From the NCBI GenBank assembly GCA_009838915.1, contig VXQT01000027.1, positions 62,001 to 126,000 of the forward strand: DNA of 64,000 nt, in the 5' to 3' direction. This DNA comes from Chloroflexota bacterium. GTDB taxonomy: Bacteria; Chloroflexota; Dehalococcoidia; Bin125. The translations under genes and the position numbers were made by a program. A model generated the notes under the pieces. The model made no database searches. It was not told where the DNA came from and was given only the letters and a program-made list of their open reading frames with translations. Shown piece by piece: positions 52,740 through 61,290 of this stretch; the stretch's first letter is position 1; every line of letters begins with the position of its first letter.

Positions 52740-53912
52740 TTAGTCCCCAATTGTGCGGGTGGGGAAGTCCTTCGCCGGGTGGGCGTTGAGGACCTTTTCG
52801 TCGAGGTCAATGCCGAGGCCGGGGGTTGTGGGCAACTGGATGTGGCTGTCTTCGACCTCGAAGGTAGGGGTGGCGGCCTGTTGGCCCCATGGTTCGAAGT
52901 TGACAAAGTACTCGGTGATGATGAAATTGGGCATCGTGGCGGCGGCGTTGAGGGTTGAGGCAAGCGCCATGGTGGTCGAGTTGTAGTTGTGCGGGGCGAC
53001 GGCGACGAAGTAGACCTCGGCCATCGCGGCGATCTCGGTCAACTCCTTGATTCCGCCGACGTTGGCGACATCGGGGTTGATGATGTCGGCGGCGCGCTGC
53101 TCGAACGCTTCGCGGAACTCGAACTTGGTGTAGAGCTCTTCGCCGGTGACGGTGGGGATGTTGATCTGGGCAGTGGCGGCGGCGAGCGCGGTCATGTTCT
53201 CGGCCCAGACCGGCTCTTCGAACCAGAAGGGCTCGTACTCCTCGACCATCTGCGAGAGTCGGACCGCGTTGGACGGGCTGAGTCGACGGTGGATTTCGAG
53301 GAGGACATCGACGTCGGGTCCAACGGCCTCGCGGACGGCTCGGACGCGATCGGCGGCGAGTCGCAGCTGCTTCATCCCGACATAGCTGCGCCACTTGCCC
53401 GGCACGGGATCGAACTTGAGTGCGGTGAAACCCCTGTCGACCATGGCGCGAGCACGGGCCTGGAGTTCCTCGATGTCGTCCATCTTCGCCCAGCCGTTCG
53501 CGTAGACGCGGAGGCGGTCGCGGACGGCGCCGCCAAGGAGCTGGTGGACCGGCATCCCGGCGCGCTTGCCGGCGATGTCCCACATGGCCTGCTCGACGCC
53601 GGAGATGGCGGAGTAAAGGTCCATCGCGCCGCGGCGGTTGCCGAAGTCGTTGTGGATCGCGTCGGTCCAGGGCTTGATCCGGGCCGAGTCCCAGCCGACG
53701 ATGTAGCGTCGCATCGCCTCGAGGTGGGCCGTGATCTGGATGTCGCGGTCAGACTGGGTGTAGCACTCCCCCCAGCCGTGCAGCCCGTCGGCGGTTTCGA
53801 GTCGGACGAAGCAGAGGTTCTTGCCGGCGATGTAGCGGTCGGGCTGACCGGTGTCGGGCGGCGTCGGGTGGACGAGGAAGTAGCGCAGGTCGACGATGGT
53901 GGAATCGGGCAT
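52740..53912 (-). CDS. Mandelate racemase/enolase-superfamily sugar-acid dehydratase
   Basis: The 390-residue protein has the N-terminal capping domain (TIVDLRYFLVHP, GKNLCFVRLETADGLHGWGE) and a modified TIM barrel with LKFDPVPG, VLLEIHRRL, PFWFEEPVW, ITGEEL-like VTGEELYTK, DIINPDVANVGGI and VAPHNYNSTTMA. Glu residues at the ends of strands are the Mg ligands, and a His in VLLEIHR plus the late VAPHN His fit galactonate- or gluconate-type dehydratases. I chose the ATG at 53912; the frame continues 15 codons upstream. It stands alone between the DUF262 gene and the A3 repeat. Confidence 0.9.
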   Translation of the reverse strand: MPDSTIVDLRYFLVHPTPPDTGQPDRYIAGKNLCFVRLETADGLHGWGECYTQSDRDIQITAHLEAMRRYIVGWDSARIKPWTDAIHNDFGNRRGAMDLYSAISGVEQAMWDIAGKRAGMPVHQLLGGAVRDRLRVYANGWAKMDDIEELQARARAMVDRGFTALKFDPVPGKWRSYVGMKQLRLAADRVRAVREAVGPDVDVLLEIHRRLSPSNAVRLSQMVEEYEPFWFEEPVWAENMTALAAATAQINIPTVTGEELYTKFEFREAFEQRAADIINPDVANVGGIKELTEIAAMAEVYFVAVAPHNYNSTTMALASTLNAAATMPNFIITEYFVNFEPWGQQAATPTFEVEDSHIQLPTTPGLGIDLDEKVLNAHPAKDFPTRTIGD

Positions 53913-53973
53913 TGGAGGCTCGCAATCACTCGCTTCGGCCGGGGCTTTCGCTGACACGGTATCGGTAGCGTGT

Positions 53974-54028
53974 GCCCCCCTCTGTCCCTACGGGACATCT
54001 CCCCCTGCTTCGCGGGGGGAGAGGGGAA
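53974..54028 (+). repeat. Palindromic repeat family A, copy A3
   Basis: GCCCCCCTCTG, the small hairpin GTCCCTACGGGAC, then ATCTCCCCCTGC-TTC-GCGGGGGGAGAG. The small hairpin differs from A2 (GTCACTCCGTGAC) on both sides of its stem. The copy lies between the dehydratase start and the VWA gene stop. Confidence 0.85.
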
Positions 54029-54120
54029 GCGCAGGATTTGGTACAGGCCCCGAAGGGGAGCTGACGCTGGCGCGGAAGAGACCACCGGGGTCGCCCCAGG
54101 GGTGGGCTGGATGGCTGGCG

Positions 54121-55509
54121 TCACTGGGTATCGGCGAGGAAGGCGAGCTCCTCCTCCACCAATGACACGACCAGATCGTCCAATCGCTCAACGGTGTACT
54201 GGCCGACGTTATGGGGCGTGGTCCCGCCGTCGCCGTAGACGATGAAAATGAATCTGCCCATAGTGTGCTGGGCGATTTGTCGGAAGATGTACTCTCCTTG
54301 AGGATCCAGGCCGCTGGAGGCGATGGCGAACGTCTTGATGCCTCGGCTATGGGCCTCCATCATCTCCTGGGCGTAGCTGTAGTCGTTGGCGTAGTCGAGG
54401 TGGGGTGGCGCGTCGGCGATGAGGAACATCAGCCGAATGCCGTCTTCGAGACGCCATTGCGGCAGATGCACTGCCTCGTGCAACGCCTGGTTGAGGGACT
54501 CCGGGTAGTCGTTGCCGCCACCCGCGTGCACGCTGCGAATCGTATCCAGGAACTTGTTTGCATCGTCCTCGAAATCGTACACGCGGGTTACGAACGCATC
54601 ACCGCGATCGCGATAAGCGACCATTCCGAAACGAAGATCCGGCTGAGACGGCAAGTCGTTGATTCGCGACGCGATGGACAGCAATGTGTCCTTGATCTGT
54701 TCGATCTCATCCTCCATGCTTCCGGTCGCGTCAAGGAGGAAGAGGATGTCCAGCGGGACGCTCTCAGACAGCTCTCGTTGCAGGTCCAGCTCGGCACTCC
54801 ATTCCCCGGTTTCGCCGCGCTGCATGTCAATCTGCTGGCGGTAGCCGTTGCGCTCAACCTCGAGCGTGAACGACTGAACTGCCTCAGTCCCAGGGAAGGC
54901 GCGCGGGAAGAACAGCGTCCGGCCATCGGCATAGGTCACGCCATCGAACAGCTGCATATCTCCGGCTGAAACAGTCACTCGAGCATTGGGCAGTGAGCGT
55001 CCGGCGGAGTCCTTTACTGAGATGATGTAGCGCTCGGAGATGTCCACGTCGTGGACCGGAAGGTACGAATACTCGCTTCGGTAGCGCAGATACTCATCCC
55101 AGCGCTCGTTGTCGTTGACTTCTCCTGCGGAGAGGGACGAGAGTTGGGATTCGGTTCCACCGGATGAGGACTCGACGGACTCTTCCGCCACTTCCTCCTG
55201 CATCGCTTCCTCTGCTTCAGCTTGCTCATACTCCGCTGATGCTGCCTGCTGGTGTTCGGCCTCCTGGGCCTGTTGCTGAACTGCGACTTCTTGCTGGTAC
55301 TCGGCCTCCTGGACCTGCTGCTCCATCGATTGCTGCTGTTCAGCCTGGGCGGTGGACTGTTCGACTCGGGTCGGCTGTTCGCTCTCAGCCTGCGATGCGT
55401 CGTCGCCGCAGGCGACGGAGAGGACTGCCGCCGCCAGGATCGGCAGCGCGAGCAGCGGGAGCGCCATCCTCCGTATCCGGCGCATGGCGCGTGTTCGTTG
55501 CTGGTTCAT
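54121..55509 (-). CDS. VWA-domain lipoprotein with Gln/Glu-rich linker
   Basis: The ATG at 55509 (AGGAGG upstream) opens a 462-residue protein. A basic start and hydrophobic helix end in the lipobox SVAC, so it is a surface lipoprotein. A long Gln/Glu/Ala-rich low-complexity linker follows to about residue 120, then a beta-rich domain with SVKDSAGRSLPNARVTVS and a von Willebrand factor A domain from about 250, with the MIDAS motif DATGS in FLLDATGSMEDEIEQIKD and the later ADAPPHLDYAND region. VWA domains bind ligands through a metal; partner unknown. A longer frame upstream includes repeat A4 and is not coding. Confidence 0.85.
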   Translation of the reverse strand: MNQQRTRAMRRIRRMALPLLALPILAAAVLSVACGDDASQAESEQPTRVEQSTAQAEQQQSMEQQVQEAEYQQEVAVQQQAQEAEHQQAASAEYEQAEAEEAMQEEVAEESVESSSGGTESQLSSLSAGEVNDNERWDEYLRYRSEYSYLPVHDVDISERYIISVKDSAGRSLPNARVTVSAGDMQLFDGVTYADGRTLFFPRAFPGTEAVQSFTLEVERNGYRQQIDMQRGETGEWSAELDLQRELSESVPLDILFLLDATGSMEDEIEQIKDTLLSIASRINDLPSQPDLRFGMVAYRDRGDAFVTRVYDFEDDANKFLDTIRSVHAGGGNDYPESLNQALHEAVHLPQWRLEDGIRLMFLIADAPPHLDYANDYSYAQEMMEAHSRGIKTFAIASSGLDPQGEYIFRQIAQHTMGRFIFIVYGDGGTTPHNVGQYTVERLDDLVVSLVEEELAFLADTQ

Positions 55510-55635
55510 CGTGGCCTCCTGACCGACTGCTTCAGGCGGCGCGTGTGCGACCGTGCGCCGTCCTGTTGGTGAACTAGACGACGGACCGTCCGAGATGGTT
55601 CCCAGGGAATGCGTTTGTGGGTGGGCGAGCGGGGA

Positions 55636-55685
55636 GCCCCCCTCTGCCTTCGGCCTCTCCCCCCGCTTCGCGGGGGGAGAGGGGA
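55636..55685 (+). repeat. Palindromic repeat family A, copy A4
   Basis: GCCCCCCTCTG, GCCTTCGGC, then CTCTCCCCCCGC-TTC-GCGGGGGGAGAGGGG. It sits in the 293-base gap between the divergent VWA lipoprotein and ThuA-like genes, in which I see no other gene. Confidence 0.85.
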
Positions 55686-55802
55686 GAGGGTCCCTGCGTG
55701 AAGCGGGGTCTGGGAGGGGAGCGGGCCACTGCGGTCGCAGGGGCTGGGACAAGCTCTATCATTTGGCCGACGATCGAATCAGACAACGAAACGAGGTCGA
55801 CC

Positions 55803-56618
55803 ATGGCCAGCGCACCGACTCGAGTACATGTGGTGACGGGGGGATTCCCGCCCGGGCAGCATGGCGGTCACGACATGGACTTCGCCCGGCTGCGGCTACT
55901 CGACATGCTGTACTCGGACGGCAACGTACGGGCGACAACGGGCAATGACTTCACCGACATGTGGAAGTGGCTGCCGGTGACCGACGTGCTGATCACGTAC
56001 ACGGCCGGCCCCTACGCGGATGATCCACAGAACGAGATCCTGCGCGACTGGATCGGCAACGGCGGACACTGGGTTGGGTTGCACGGCACGTCGGGCGGCA
56101 AGGCGGCGCGCATGGGCGACGGCAAGCGCGCGATGGTCAAGATGGAGCATCACGAAACGCTGGGCGGGTTCTTCATTAACCACCCGCCGATCAAGCGCTT
56201 CACCGTGGATGTGAAGAACGTCGACTCACCGATCCTCGAAGGATTGCCGGAGCAGTTCGACGTGATTGACGAGCCGTACATGATCGAGATCACGGATCGT
56301 CCGAACACGGACATCCTGCTGACGGCGCCGATCGGTCCCGATACGTGGCCGGACTTCGGATTCGACTACGAGGAGGACACGGCGATCGAGGACGACGGCG
56401 TGACGCGGGTATTCGGCTACACGCGGGGCATCGGCGAGGGCGGGGTGTGCTACATCGCCCTGGGTCACTGCCACTCGCCGCTGACCAACTCGCAGCCGTT
56501 TGTCGAGGACAACGCCAAGGACGAGAAAGGGGACAATCCCCGGACGCTGCGGTTTACGTGGGAGACCGACGAGTACATGCAGTTGTTGAAGAACAGTCTG
56601 AACTGGTCGAGGGGGTAG
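55803..56618 (+). CDS. ThuA-like (trehalose utilisation / class I GATase-fold) protein
   Basis: The 271-residue protein has the ThuA pattern RVHVVTGGFPPGQHGGHDMDFARLRLLDMLY, VLITYTAGPYADDPQNEILRDWIGNGGHWVGLHGTSGG and HETLGGFFINHPPIKRFTVDV, ending with GVCYIALGHCHSPL. ThuA proteins are involved in disaccharide or sugar oxidation in rhizobia, and many homologues sit near oxidoreductases. It has no signal peptide. The ATG at 55803 follows a GAGGT-type ribosome site. It is monocistronic, with repeats on both sides. Confidence 0.85.
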   Translation: MASAPTRVHVVTGGFPPGQHGGHDMDFARLRLLDMLYSDGNVRATTGNDFTDMWKWLPVTDVLITYTAGPYADDPQNEILRDWIGNGGHWVGLHGTSGGKAARMGDGKRAMVKMEHHETLGGFFINHPPIKRFTVDVKNVDSPILEGLPEQFDVIDEPYMIEITDRPNTDILLTAPIGPDTWPDFGFDYEEDTAIEDDGVTRVFGYTRGIGEGGVCYIALGHCHSPLTNSQPFVEDNAKDEKGDNPRTLRFTWETDEYMQLLKNSLNWSRG

Positions 56619-56641
56619 GGAGTAACAGTCGCACGAGGCGT

Positions 56642-56692
56642 GCCCCCCTCTGCCTGCGGCATCTCCCCCCGCTCCGCGGGGGGAGAGGGGAA
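56642..56692 (+). repeat. Palindromic repeat family A, copy A5
   Basis: GCCCCCCTCTG, GCCTGCGGC, ATCTCCCCCCGC-TCC-GCGGGGGGAGAGGGGAAG. It lies between the convergent ThuA and alpha/beta-hydrolase genes, where it could also stop transcription. Confidence 0.85.
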
Positions 56693-56710
56693 GAAGATGG
56701 GAGGTAGCGC

Positions 56711-57736
56711 TTAATCGCCCACGATTGTTTCTGGGAGGGGTTCGAGGAGCGCGGGGAAGGGATCGATTTCGTCGTCGGCCGGGAGGGCCGGCAGGGCGGA
56801 GGCCATGGCCAGGACCTGTTCGGCGTGGCCGGTGAAGAGCGCCTGGAAGATGGACTCGGCGTGGGCAATGAAGCCAAGGGAGCCGACGCCGTCGACGTAG
56901 ATGGGGCGGCAGTCGGGCAGTTCCGTGGCGATGCGGCGGCCCATCTGAATGGGATGGGATTCGTCGAGCATCGCGTGCCAGAGCATGACCGGGAAGCGGA
57001 CGTCGCGCAGCTCGAAGCCCCAGGGTTCCAGGTGCCGGCGGGCTTCGTCGCCGGCGGCGGCGGGACCCTGGCGGAAGGCTTCGCGCAGGTCGGCGATACG
57101 GTTGGTCAGGGTCGGTTCGGATCCGAGCACGGCACCGTCTACCGGAGGCATGCGCTTGATCTGCTCGGCGACCACGCGGTCGGGCCGCTTCTGGACCGAG
57201 CGTCCGTAGCCGCGCATCCAAAGCGAGGCGAGGCGTCGCGACTTGAGGAAGAGGGTGTAGATCAGCCGCCACTCGTAGGACATGCCTTCGAGCACGTCGC
57301 CGGAGTCGATGGCGCCGAGGCCGGAGATGATCGCCACACGGTGCAGGCGCTCGGGCATCTTGAGGGCGCAGGCGAGGGTGTAGGGCAGCCCCGCGGAAAT
57401 GCCGGCGACGGAGAACTTCTCAAACTCCAGGTAGTCGGCGAGCTGGCGCAGGTCGGACGGCCAATCGAGAATCGTGCGTCCGGGCAGGGGATCGGAATAG
57501 CCGAAGCCGGGTCGCTCGGGGGCGATCAGGCGGACGCCGGCGCGGGCGGCGCCGGGCTCCATGACGGCTGCGGCCATCCGCGACGAGGGGATTCCATGGT
57601 GAAAGAAGAGCGGCTCGCCCCGTGGATCGCCATACTCGGCCCAGCTCAAGGCTCGGCCGTCATTGAGCCGCATCATGCTATGCGGCGGTTCGGGATCGTC
57701 GTCGGTGGCGGGGTCAGATAGCTCGGCGGTTGTCAT
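56711..57736 (-). CDS. Alpha/beta-hydrolase fold enzyme
   Basis: The 341-residue protein shows PLFFHHGIPSSRM (oxyanion region), LIAPERPGFGYSDPLPGRTILDWPSDLRQLADYL, the nucleophile elbow GISAGLP near residue 113, and a late Asp/His region (MLDESHPIQMGRRIATELPDCR). It fits the haloalkane dehalogenase/epoxide hydrolase/esterase group, with no substrate assignable. The ATG at 57736 is preferred over that at 57754. It is on the minus strand and convergent with ThuA. Confidence 0.85.
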   Translation of the reverse strand: MTTAELSDPATDDDPEPPHSMMRLNDGRALSWAEYGDPRGEPLFFHHGIPSSRMAAAVMEPGAARAGVRLIAPERPGFGYSDPLPGRTILDWPSDLRQLADYLEFEKFSVAGISAGLPYTLACALKMPERLHRVAIISGLGAIDSGDVLEGMSYEWRLIYTLFLKSRRLASLWMRGYGRSVQKRPDRVVAEQIKRMPPVDGAVLGSEPTLTNRIADLREAFRQGPAAAGDEARRHLEPWGFELRDVRFPVMLWHAMLDESHPIQMGRRIATELPDCRPIYVDGVGSLGFIAHAESIFQALFTGHAEQVLAMASALPALPADDEIDPFPALLEPLPETIVGD

Positions 57737-57799
57737 GTGATGAGATCGTATCACGCGGAGCGCGGTGGGAATGGGTGCTTGCGTGCGCAGGGACAGGGC

Positions 57800-57832
57800 A
57801 CCGAGCGGGTCCCTGTGGTCACAGGGACTGGG
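57800..57832. repeat. Hairpin repeat family C, copy C2
   Basis: CCGAGCGG with the stem GTCCCTGTG-GT-CACAGGGAC and TGGG. It lies directly after the stop of the 584-residue unknown gene and could work as a transcription stop, but there is no T run. Confidence 0.6.
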
Positions 57833-59587
57833 TTAGTCGGTGGTGGCGGGGTCGGCGACGAGGAGTTCGGCTTCGACGTCGTCGGCAAGGTTTTCGATGA
57901 CCGGGGTTTCGCCCAGGGCGCCGTCCTCGACCTGCATGTCGAAGGCGTCGGCGAAGTAGCGGTAGGACTGGTACTGGTCGCCGTACTTCATGTGGCCCGC
58001 GGTGTGGTGGGCGGCGGCCATGAGCAAGGTGTTGCGCGACTCCGAAGTAGTGCGGCGGTAATCCTCAAGCATGCACAGGCCGATTTCCTGGTTGTGCGGG
58101 TCGTTGCCCTGCTTGGCGATGCCGTTGGCAAGGGTCTCGACCAACGGGCCGTCGTCGTAGCCGAGGCTGAGATAGTTCTCGACCCAGAAGACGGACTGCT
58201 CCATGTCGAGCGAGAGCATGGCGTCATTAAGCTGACTGAGCGCCTTGCTCTGTGAAACCTCTTTGGCGTCGAGTCCCTTGTCGTAGGCGGCGAAGTAGGT
58301 CGCCGCGCCGCGGGTCTTGTTGCCCTTGGAGTTGAGCGCCCAGTGCGCGCACTGGTTGATGAAGTTGGCGGCGACGAAGAGCAGCTTGGTCTTGTGCGGG
58401 TGGTCGAAGTGCTCATAGAACCAGCCCAGGGTGTTGCAGTATTCGTAGCCGTGCTGTGGCATCGAGAAGTTGGCGGGTAGTCCGCATTCGAGGACTACTC
58501 GAGCGGCGGCGATCTGGATGGCGTCGAGGATCGACTTGGGCGAGCGGCCGGCCCTGAGCAGGTCGGAGAGCAGGGCGATGTACGACTCCTGCGGCTCGTT
58601 GATGACGGTGCGGATGACCATCTCCGACTCGGGGCCGGAGAGCGGAATCTGGTTCTGGAAGAGTTCCTGGTCGCGGGTGGAGGTGGCGGTCGCGGAGAGC
58701 GACGAACTGGGCGCTTCCTCTTCCAGGTGGTACATCATGATCTGGCAGGCGGACTCGTAGAGCGAATACCAGCGCGGGCCGACGGCGATGTCGGGCACGC
58801 CGGCGTAGAGCACGTGATGCGCGTTCTCCCAGCCGATGGCGCGGCCCAGCTCGATCGTGCTGCGTGCACGGAAGGACTTGTGTCCGGTCGTGTAGGAGCG
58901 GTTCCAGTACATGCGGTCCTGCACATCGATCAGTCCGGCGAAGAGCAATTGGGCGAGGATTTCCTCGCGACGCTCGGGGAACTGCTGCCAGAGCCCGAGG
59001 AAGAGCGCGTACTCATCGTCCACGTGTCCGTACTGGACCATCGTCAGCCAGGTATTGAGGCCCTCTTCGAGCGAGTCGTCCCAAGTCGTTGGTTCCTGCT
59101 CGTCCCAGTGAGCGGCCGGCGGCGCGGGGCCGTCGGGGTACTGCTCGGGGTCGTAAGTGCGGCGCGAATAGTGCCCGGGCATCCTGCCCTTGAGCTGGTT
59201 CCAGATGTCGAGCCCCGTGGGCACGTACCAGGCGGTCTGCGAGAGCGGCAGATGGCGCAGCTCCTCCGAGACGTAGTTCTGCAGATTGATCGTTGCGCGT
59301 GAGGAGAGCAGACAGTGATCGTTGTTGACGAAGCGGACGATTCCGTCGTCGATCCGCTGGTGATACGGAACGTGCGTGTAGGGCGCGTGGGCGCGAATCG
59401 TCTCGGAGAGAATCTCGGTCGTGGGTCGGCCCTCCTTGATCAGATCGAAGGCCTGGTGGAGGGCGGAGGTGTTGTCGCGCTCGACGATCGTCTCGCGGTA
59501 GCGGTCGTAAGCGGCGGCGGTCTTGCGGTCCATGTAGGCGGGTGAGGACCCGCTGTCGCCGGTACCGGATGTCTTGTGCAGGCTCAT
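57833..59587 (-). CDS. 584-residue soluble protein, unknown family
   Basis: I do not recognise a family. The protein is mostly helical, with no signal peptide or membrane segment, and unusually rich in His, Tyr and Trp. It holds clusters such as RAHAPYTHVPYHQR, WFYEHFDHPHKTK, INQCAHWAL and AAAHHTAGHMKYGDQYQSYRYF, which could bind metal or haem. Residues 60-110 and 340-380 each contain an ExxxxL..LL helix plus TEILSETIRAHAPY/PKSILDAIQIAAARV, hinting at an internal duplication. It is on the minus strand, divergent from the DUF1800 gene. A role in the same pathway as the trio next door is a guess. Confidence 0.75.
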   Translation of the reverse strand: MSLHKTSGTGDSGSSPAYMDRKTAAAYDRYRETIVERDNTSALHQAFDLIKEGRPTTEILSETIRAHAPYTHVPYHQRIDDGIVRFVNNDHCLLSSRATINLQNYVSEELRHLPLSQTAWYVPTGLDIWNQLKGRMPGHYSRRTYDPEQYPDGPAPPAAHWDEQEPTTWDDSLEEGLNTWLTMVQYGHVDDEYALFLGLWQQFPERREEILAQLLFAGLIDVQDRMYWNRSYTTGHKSFRARSTIELGRAIGWENAHHVLYAGVPDIAVGPRWYSLYESACQIMMYHLEEEAPSSSLSATATSTRDQELFQNQIPLSGPESEMVIRTVINEPQESYIALLSDLLRAGRSPKSILDAIQIAAARVVLECGLPANFSMPQHGYEYCNTLGWFYEHFDHPHKTKLLFVAANFINQCAHWALNSKGNKTRGAATYFAAYDKGLDAKEVSQSKALSQLNDAMLSLDMEQSVFWVENYLSLGYDDGPLVETLANGIAKQGNDPHNQEIGLCMLEDYRRTTSESRNTLLMAAAHHTAGHMKYGDQYQSYRYFADAFDMQVEDGALGETPVIENLADDVEAELLVADPATTD

Positions 59588-59649
59588 GGAGCGCTCCAGG
59601 GGACAGAACTGTTGAATCTGCTGCGCATTATAGCGATGGCGCGGGGGAA

Positions 59650-59697
59650 CCCCCCTCTGCCTTCGGCATCTCCCCCCGCGGAGCGGGTGGAGAGGGG
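59650..59697 (+). repeat. Palindromic repeat family A, copy A6
   Basis: CCCCCCTCTG, GCCTTCGGC, ATCTCCCCCCGC-GGA-GCGGGTGGAGAGGGGA. It lies in the 207-base divergent gap before the DUF1800 gene. Similar words (TAGCGATGGCG and TAGCGCGATGGCG) flank it about 90 bases apart. Confidence 0.8.
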
Positions 59698-59794
59698 AGA
59701 TGTTCTATATTGCGGCTGTAGCGCGATGGCGGGGGCTTAACCGTCTCTGCGTACTCGCCGACGGTAGGTTCTGGAGCGTTTGGAGAGGTGTTTG

Positions 59795-61195
59795 ATGTCT
59801 GACGATCAACGAGCGCTGGTCGCTCACCTGATGCGTCGCGCCGGGGCTGGGGCGACGCCTGCGGAACTCGACGAGTTGGCGCAGCGTCCCTACGCCGACA
59901 TTGTCGAGGACCTGATCAATCCGCCTCCGACTGCGGACGAGGACGACGACCTGATTTTCCGCTACTTCCCGTCGCTGGCCAACTCGGACACGCCCTGGCC
60001 ATGGAGCGCGCGTTGGATCTATTGGATGGTCAACTCGGACTCCCCGTTGCGCGAGAAGATGGCGCTGTTCTGGCACCACGTGTTTGCGACGGCCTGGTTC
60101 AAGTCGGAGCACGGGCCGTCGATGCCGGTGCACGTCCAGATGTTCCGCGATCACGGCCTGGACAACATGCGCGTACTGCTGGGCGAGCTGTCGCGCGATC
60201 CGGCGATGATCTACTGGCTAGACAACGTGGAGTCGGTCAAGGGAGCGCCGAACGAGAACTACGGCCGCGAGCTGCTGGAACTGTTCTCGATGGGCGTCGG
60301 CAACTACACCGAGGACGACATCAAGGCTGCGGCCTACAGCTTCACCGGCTGGACGTTCGAGCAGCCGATCCCGCTGTATCCGCACGGCGGCTACCCGTCG
60401 CATTTCGTCTACCGCGAAGACCTGCACGACGACTCGGAAAAGACGTTCCTGGGCCAGACCGGCCAATGGAACGGCGACGACATTATCGACATCATCGTGC
60501 AGCAGCCGGCGACCGGCCGCTTCATCGGCCGGCACCTGTACAACTTCTTCGTCAAGGACGAGCCGGGCGTGTCGGCCTGGTCGGTGACCGAGCCGGGCAA
60601 TCCGGCGGCAGTGGACGAGCTGGCCTCGGCCTTCGCCGAGTCGAACGGCGACCTGCGCGCGGTGATGCGCGTGCTGTTCAACGCCGAGTGGTTCAAGCAG
60701 GAGCGCTACGAGCGCGTCAAGTGCCCGGCCGAGTGGGTCGCGGGAGCGTACAAGCTCTCTGGCAAGCTGGACACGCCCTCTCCGGAAATGTGGAACCTGC
60801 ACCTGACGATGGGCGCGATGGGTCAGACGCTGATGGACCCGCCTTCGGTTGAGGGTTGGCACACAGGCAAGGAATGGATCGACGGCGGCACGCTGATGGA
60901 GCGGATCAACTTCGCTTCCAAGCTTGTTTCCGATCCGTCGACGCCGGTCGTGCAGGAGCTGGTAAGCAGACTGCAAGAGCGTGGCGCGAGCAGTCCCGAC
61001 GAGCTGGTGGACGCGGCGCTCGATATCGCTGGTCCGCTGGTCGTATCGGACAACACACGCGACGCACTGCTCGAAGCGGCGTCGGCCGGCGGAGAGCTGG
61101 CATACGACAGCGACGACGATCGCGAAGCGGTCGGGCAGCGCGCAGCCCAGGCGCTGCGGTTGGTGATTGCGTCTCCGGAGTATCAGTTCGCGTAA
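59795..61195 (+). CDS. DUF1800-family protein
   Basis: The 466-residue protein starts RALVAHLMRRAGAGATPAELDELA, as DUF1800 members do, followed by REKMALFWHHVFAT, MLGELSRDPAMIYWLDN-like LLGELSRDPAMIYWLDNV, NYGRELLELFSMGVGNYTEDDIKAAAYSFTGW, ITGRFIGRHLYNFFV and MGQTLMDPPSVEGWHTGKEWI. The ATG at 59795 has GGAGAGG before it. Unlike many relatives, there is no Sec or Tat signal. The DUF1501 gene follows on the same strand, a widespread pair of unknown role. Confidence 0.92.
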   Translation: MSDDQRALVAHLMRRAGAGATPAELDELAQRPYADIVEDLINPPPTADEDDDLIFRYFPSLANSDTPWPWSARWIYWMVNSDSPLREKMALFWHHVFATAWFKSEHGPSMPVHVQMFRDHGLDNMRVLLGELSRDPAMIYWLDNVESVKGAPNENYGRELLELFSMGVGNYTEDDIKAAAYSFTGWTFEQPIPLYPHGGYPSHFVYREDLHDDSEKTFLGQTGQWNGDDIIDIIVQQPATGRFIGRHLYNFFVKDEPGVSAWSVTEPGNPAAVDELASAFAESNGDLRAVMRVLFNAEWFKQERYERVKCPAEWVAGAYKLSGKLDTPSPEMWNLHLTMGAMGQTLMDPPSVEGWHTGKEWIDGGTLMERINFASKLVSDPSTPVVQELVSRLQERGASSPDELVDAALDIAGPLVVSDNTRDALLEAASAGGELAYDSDDDREAVGQRAAQALRLVIASPEYQFA

Positions 61196-61197
61196 GG

Positions 61198-61258
61198 GGG
61201 AGCCCTCACCCCCCACCTACGCGGGGGCAGGCTCTAGCCCTCTCCCAGAGGGAGGGGG
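61198..61258 (+). repeat. GC-rich intergenic hairpin element (single copy here)
   Basis: Between the DUF1800 and DUF1501 genes lies GAGCCCTCACCCCCC, a GGGGGC-containing arm, and CCCTCTCCC-AGA-GGGAGGGGG. It resembles family A in composition but not in sequence order. Confidence 0.5.
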
Positions 61259-61290
61259 GACCAGAAGAAGCAACGGAACGGAACAAGTCA

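Noticed and set aside
56619-56710. Family A hairpin A5 as a simple Rho-independent terminator
   Set aside because: The hairpin is strong and between convergent genes, but no T run follows and other copies lie between divergent starts, so termination cannot be the general role.
60856-61290. Long plus-strand frame leading into the DUF1501 gene
   Set aside because: It runs out of frame through the DUF1800 gene and is Arg-rich, typical of a shadow in high-GC DNA; no Tat signal is found next to the DUF1501 start.
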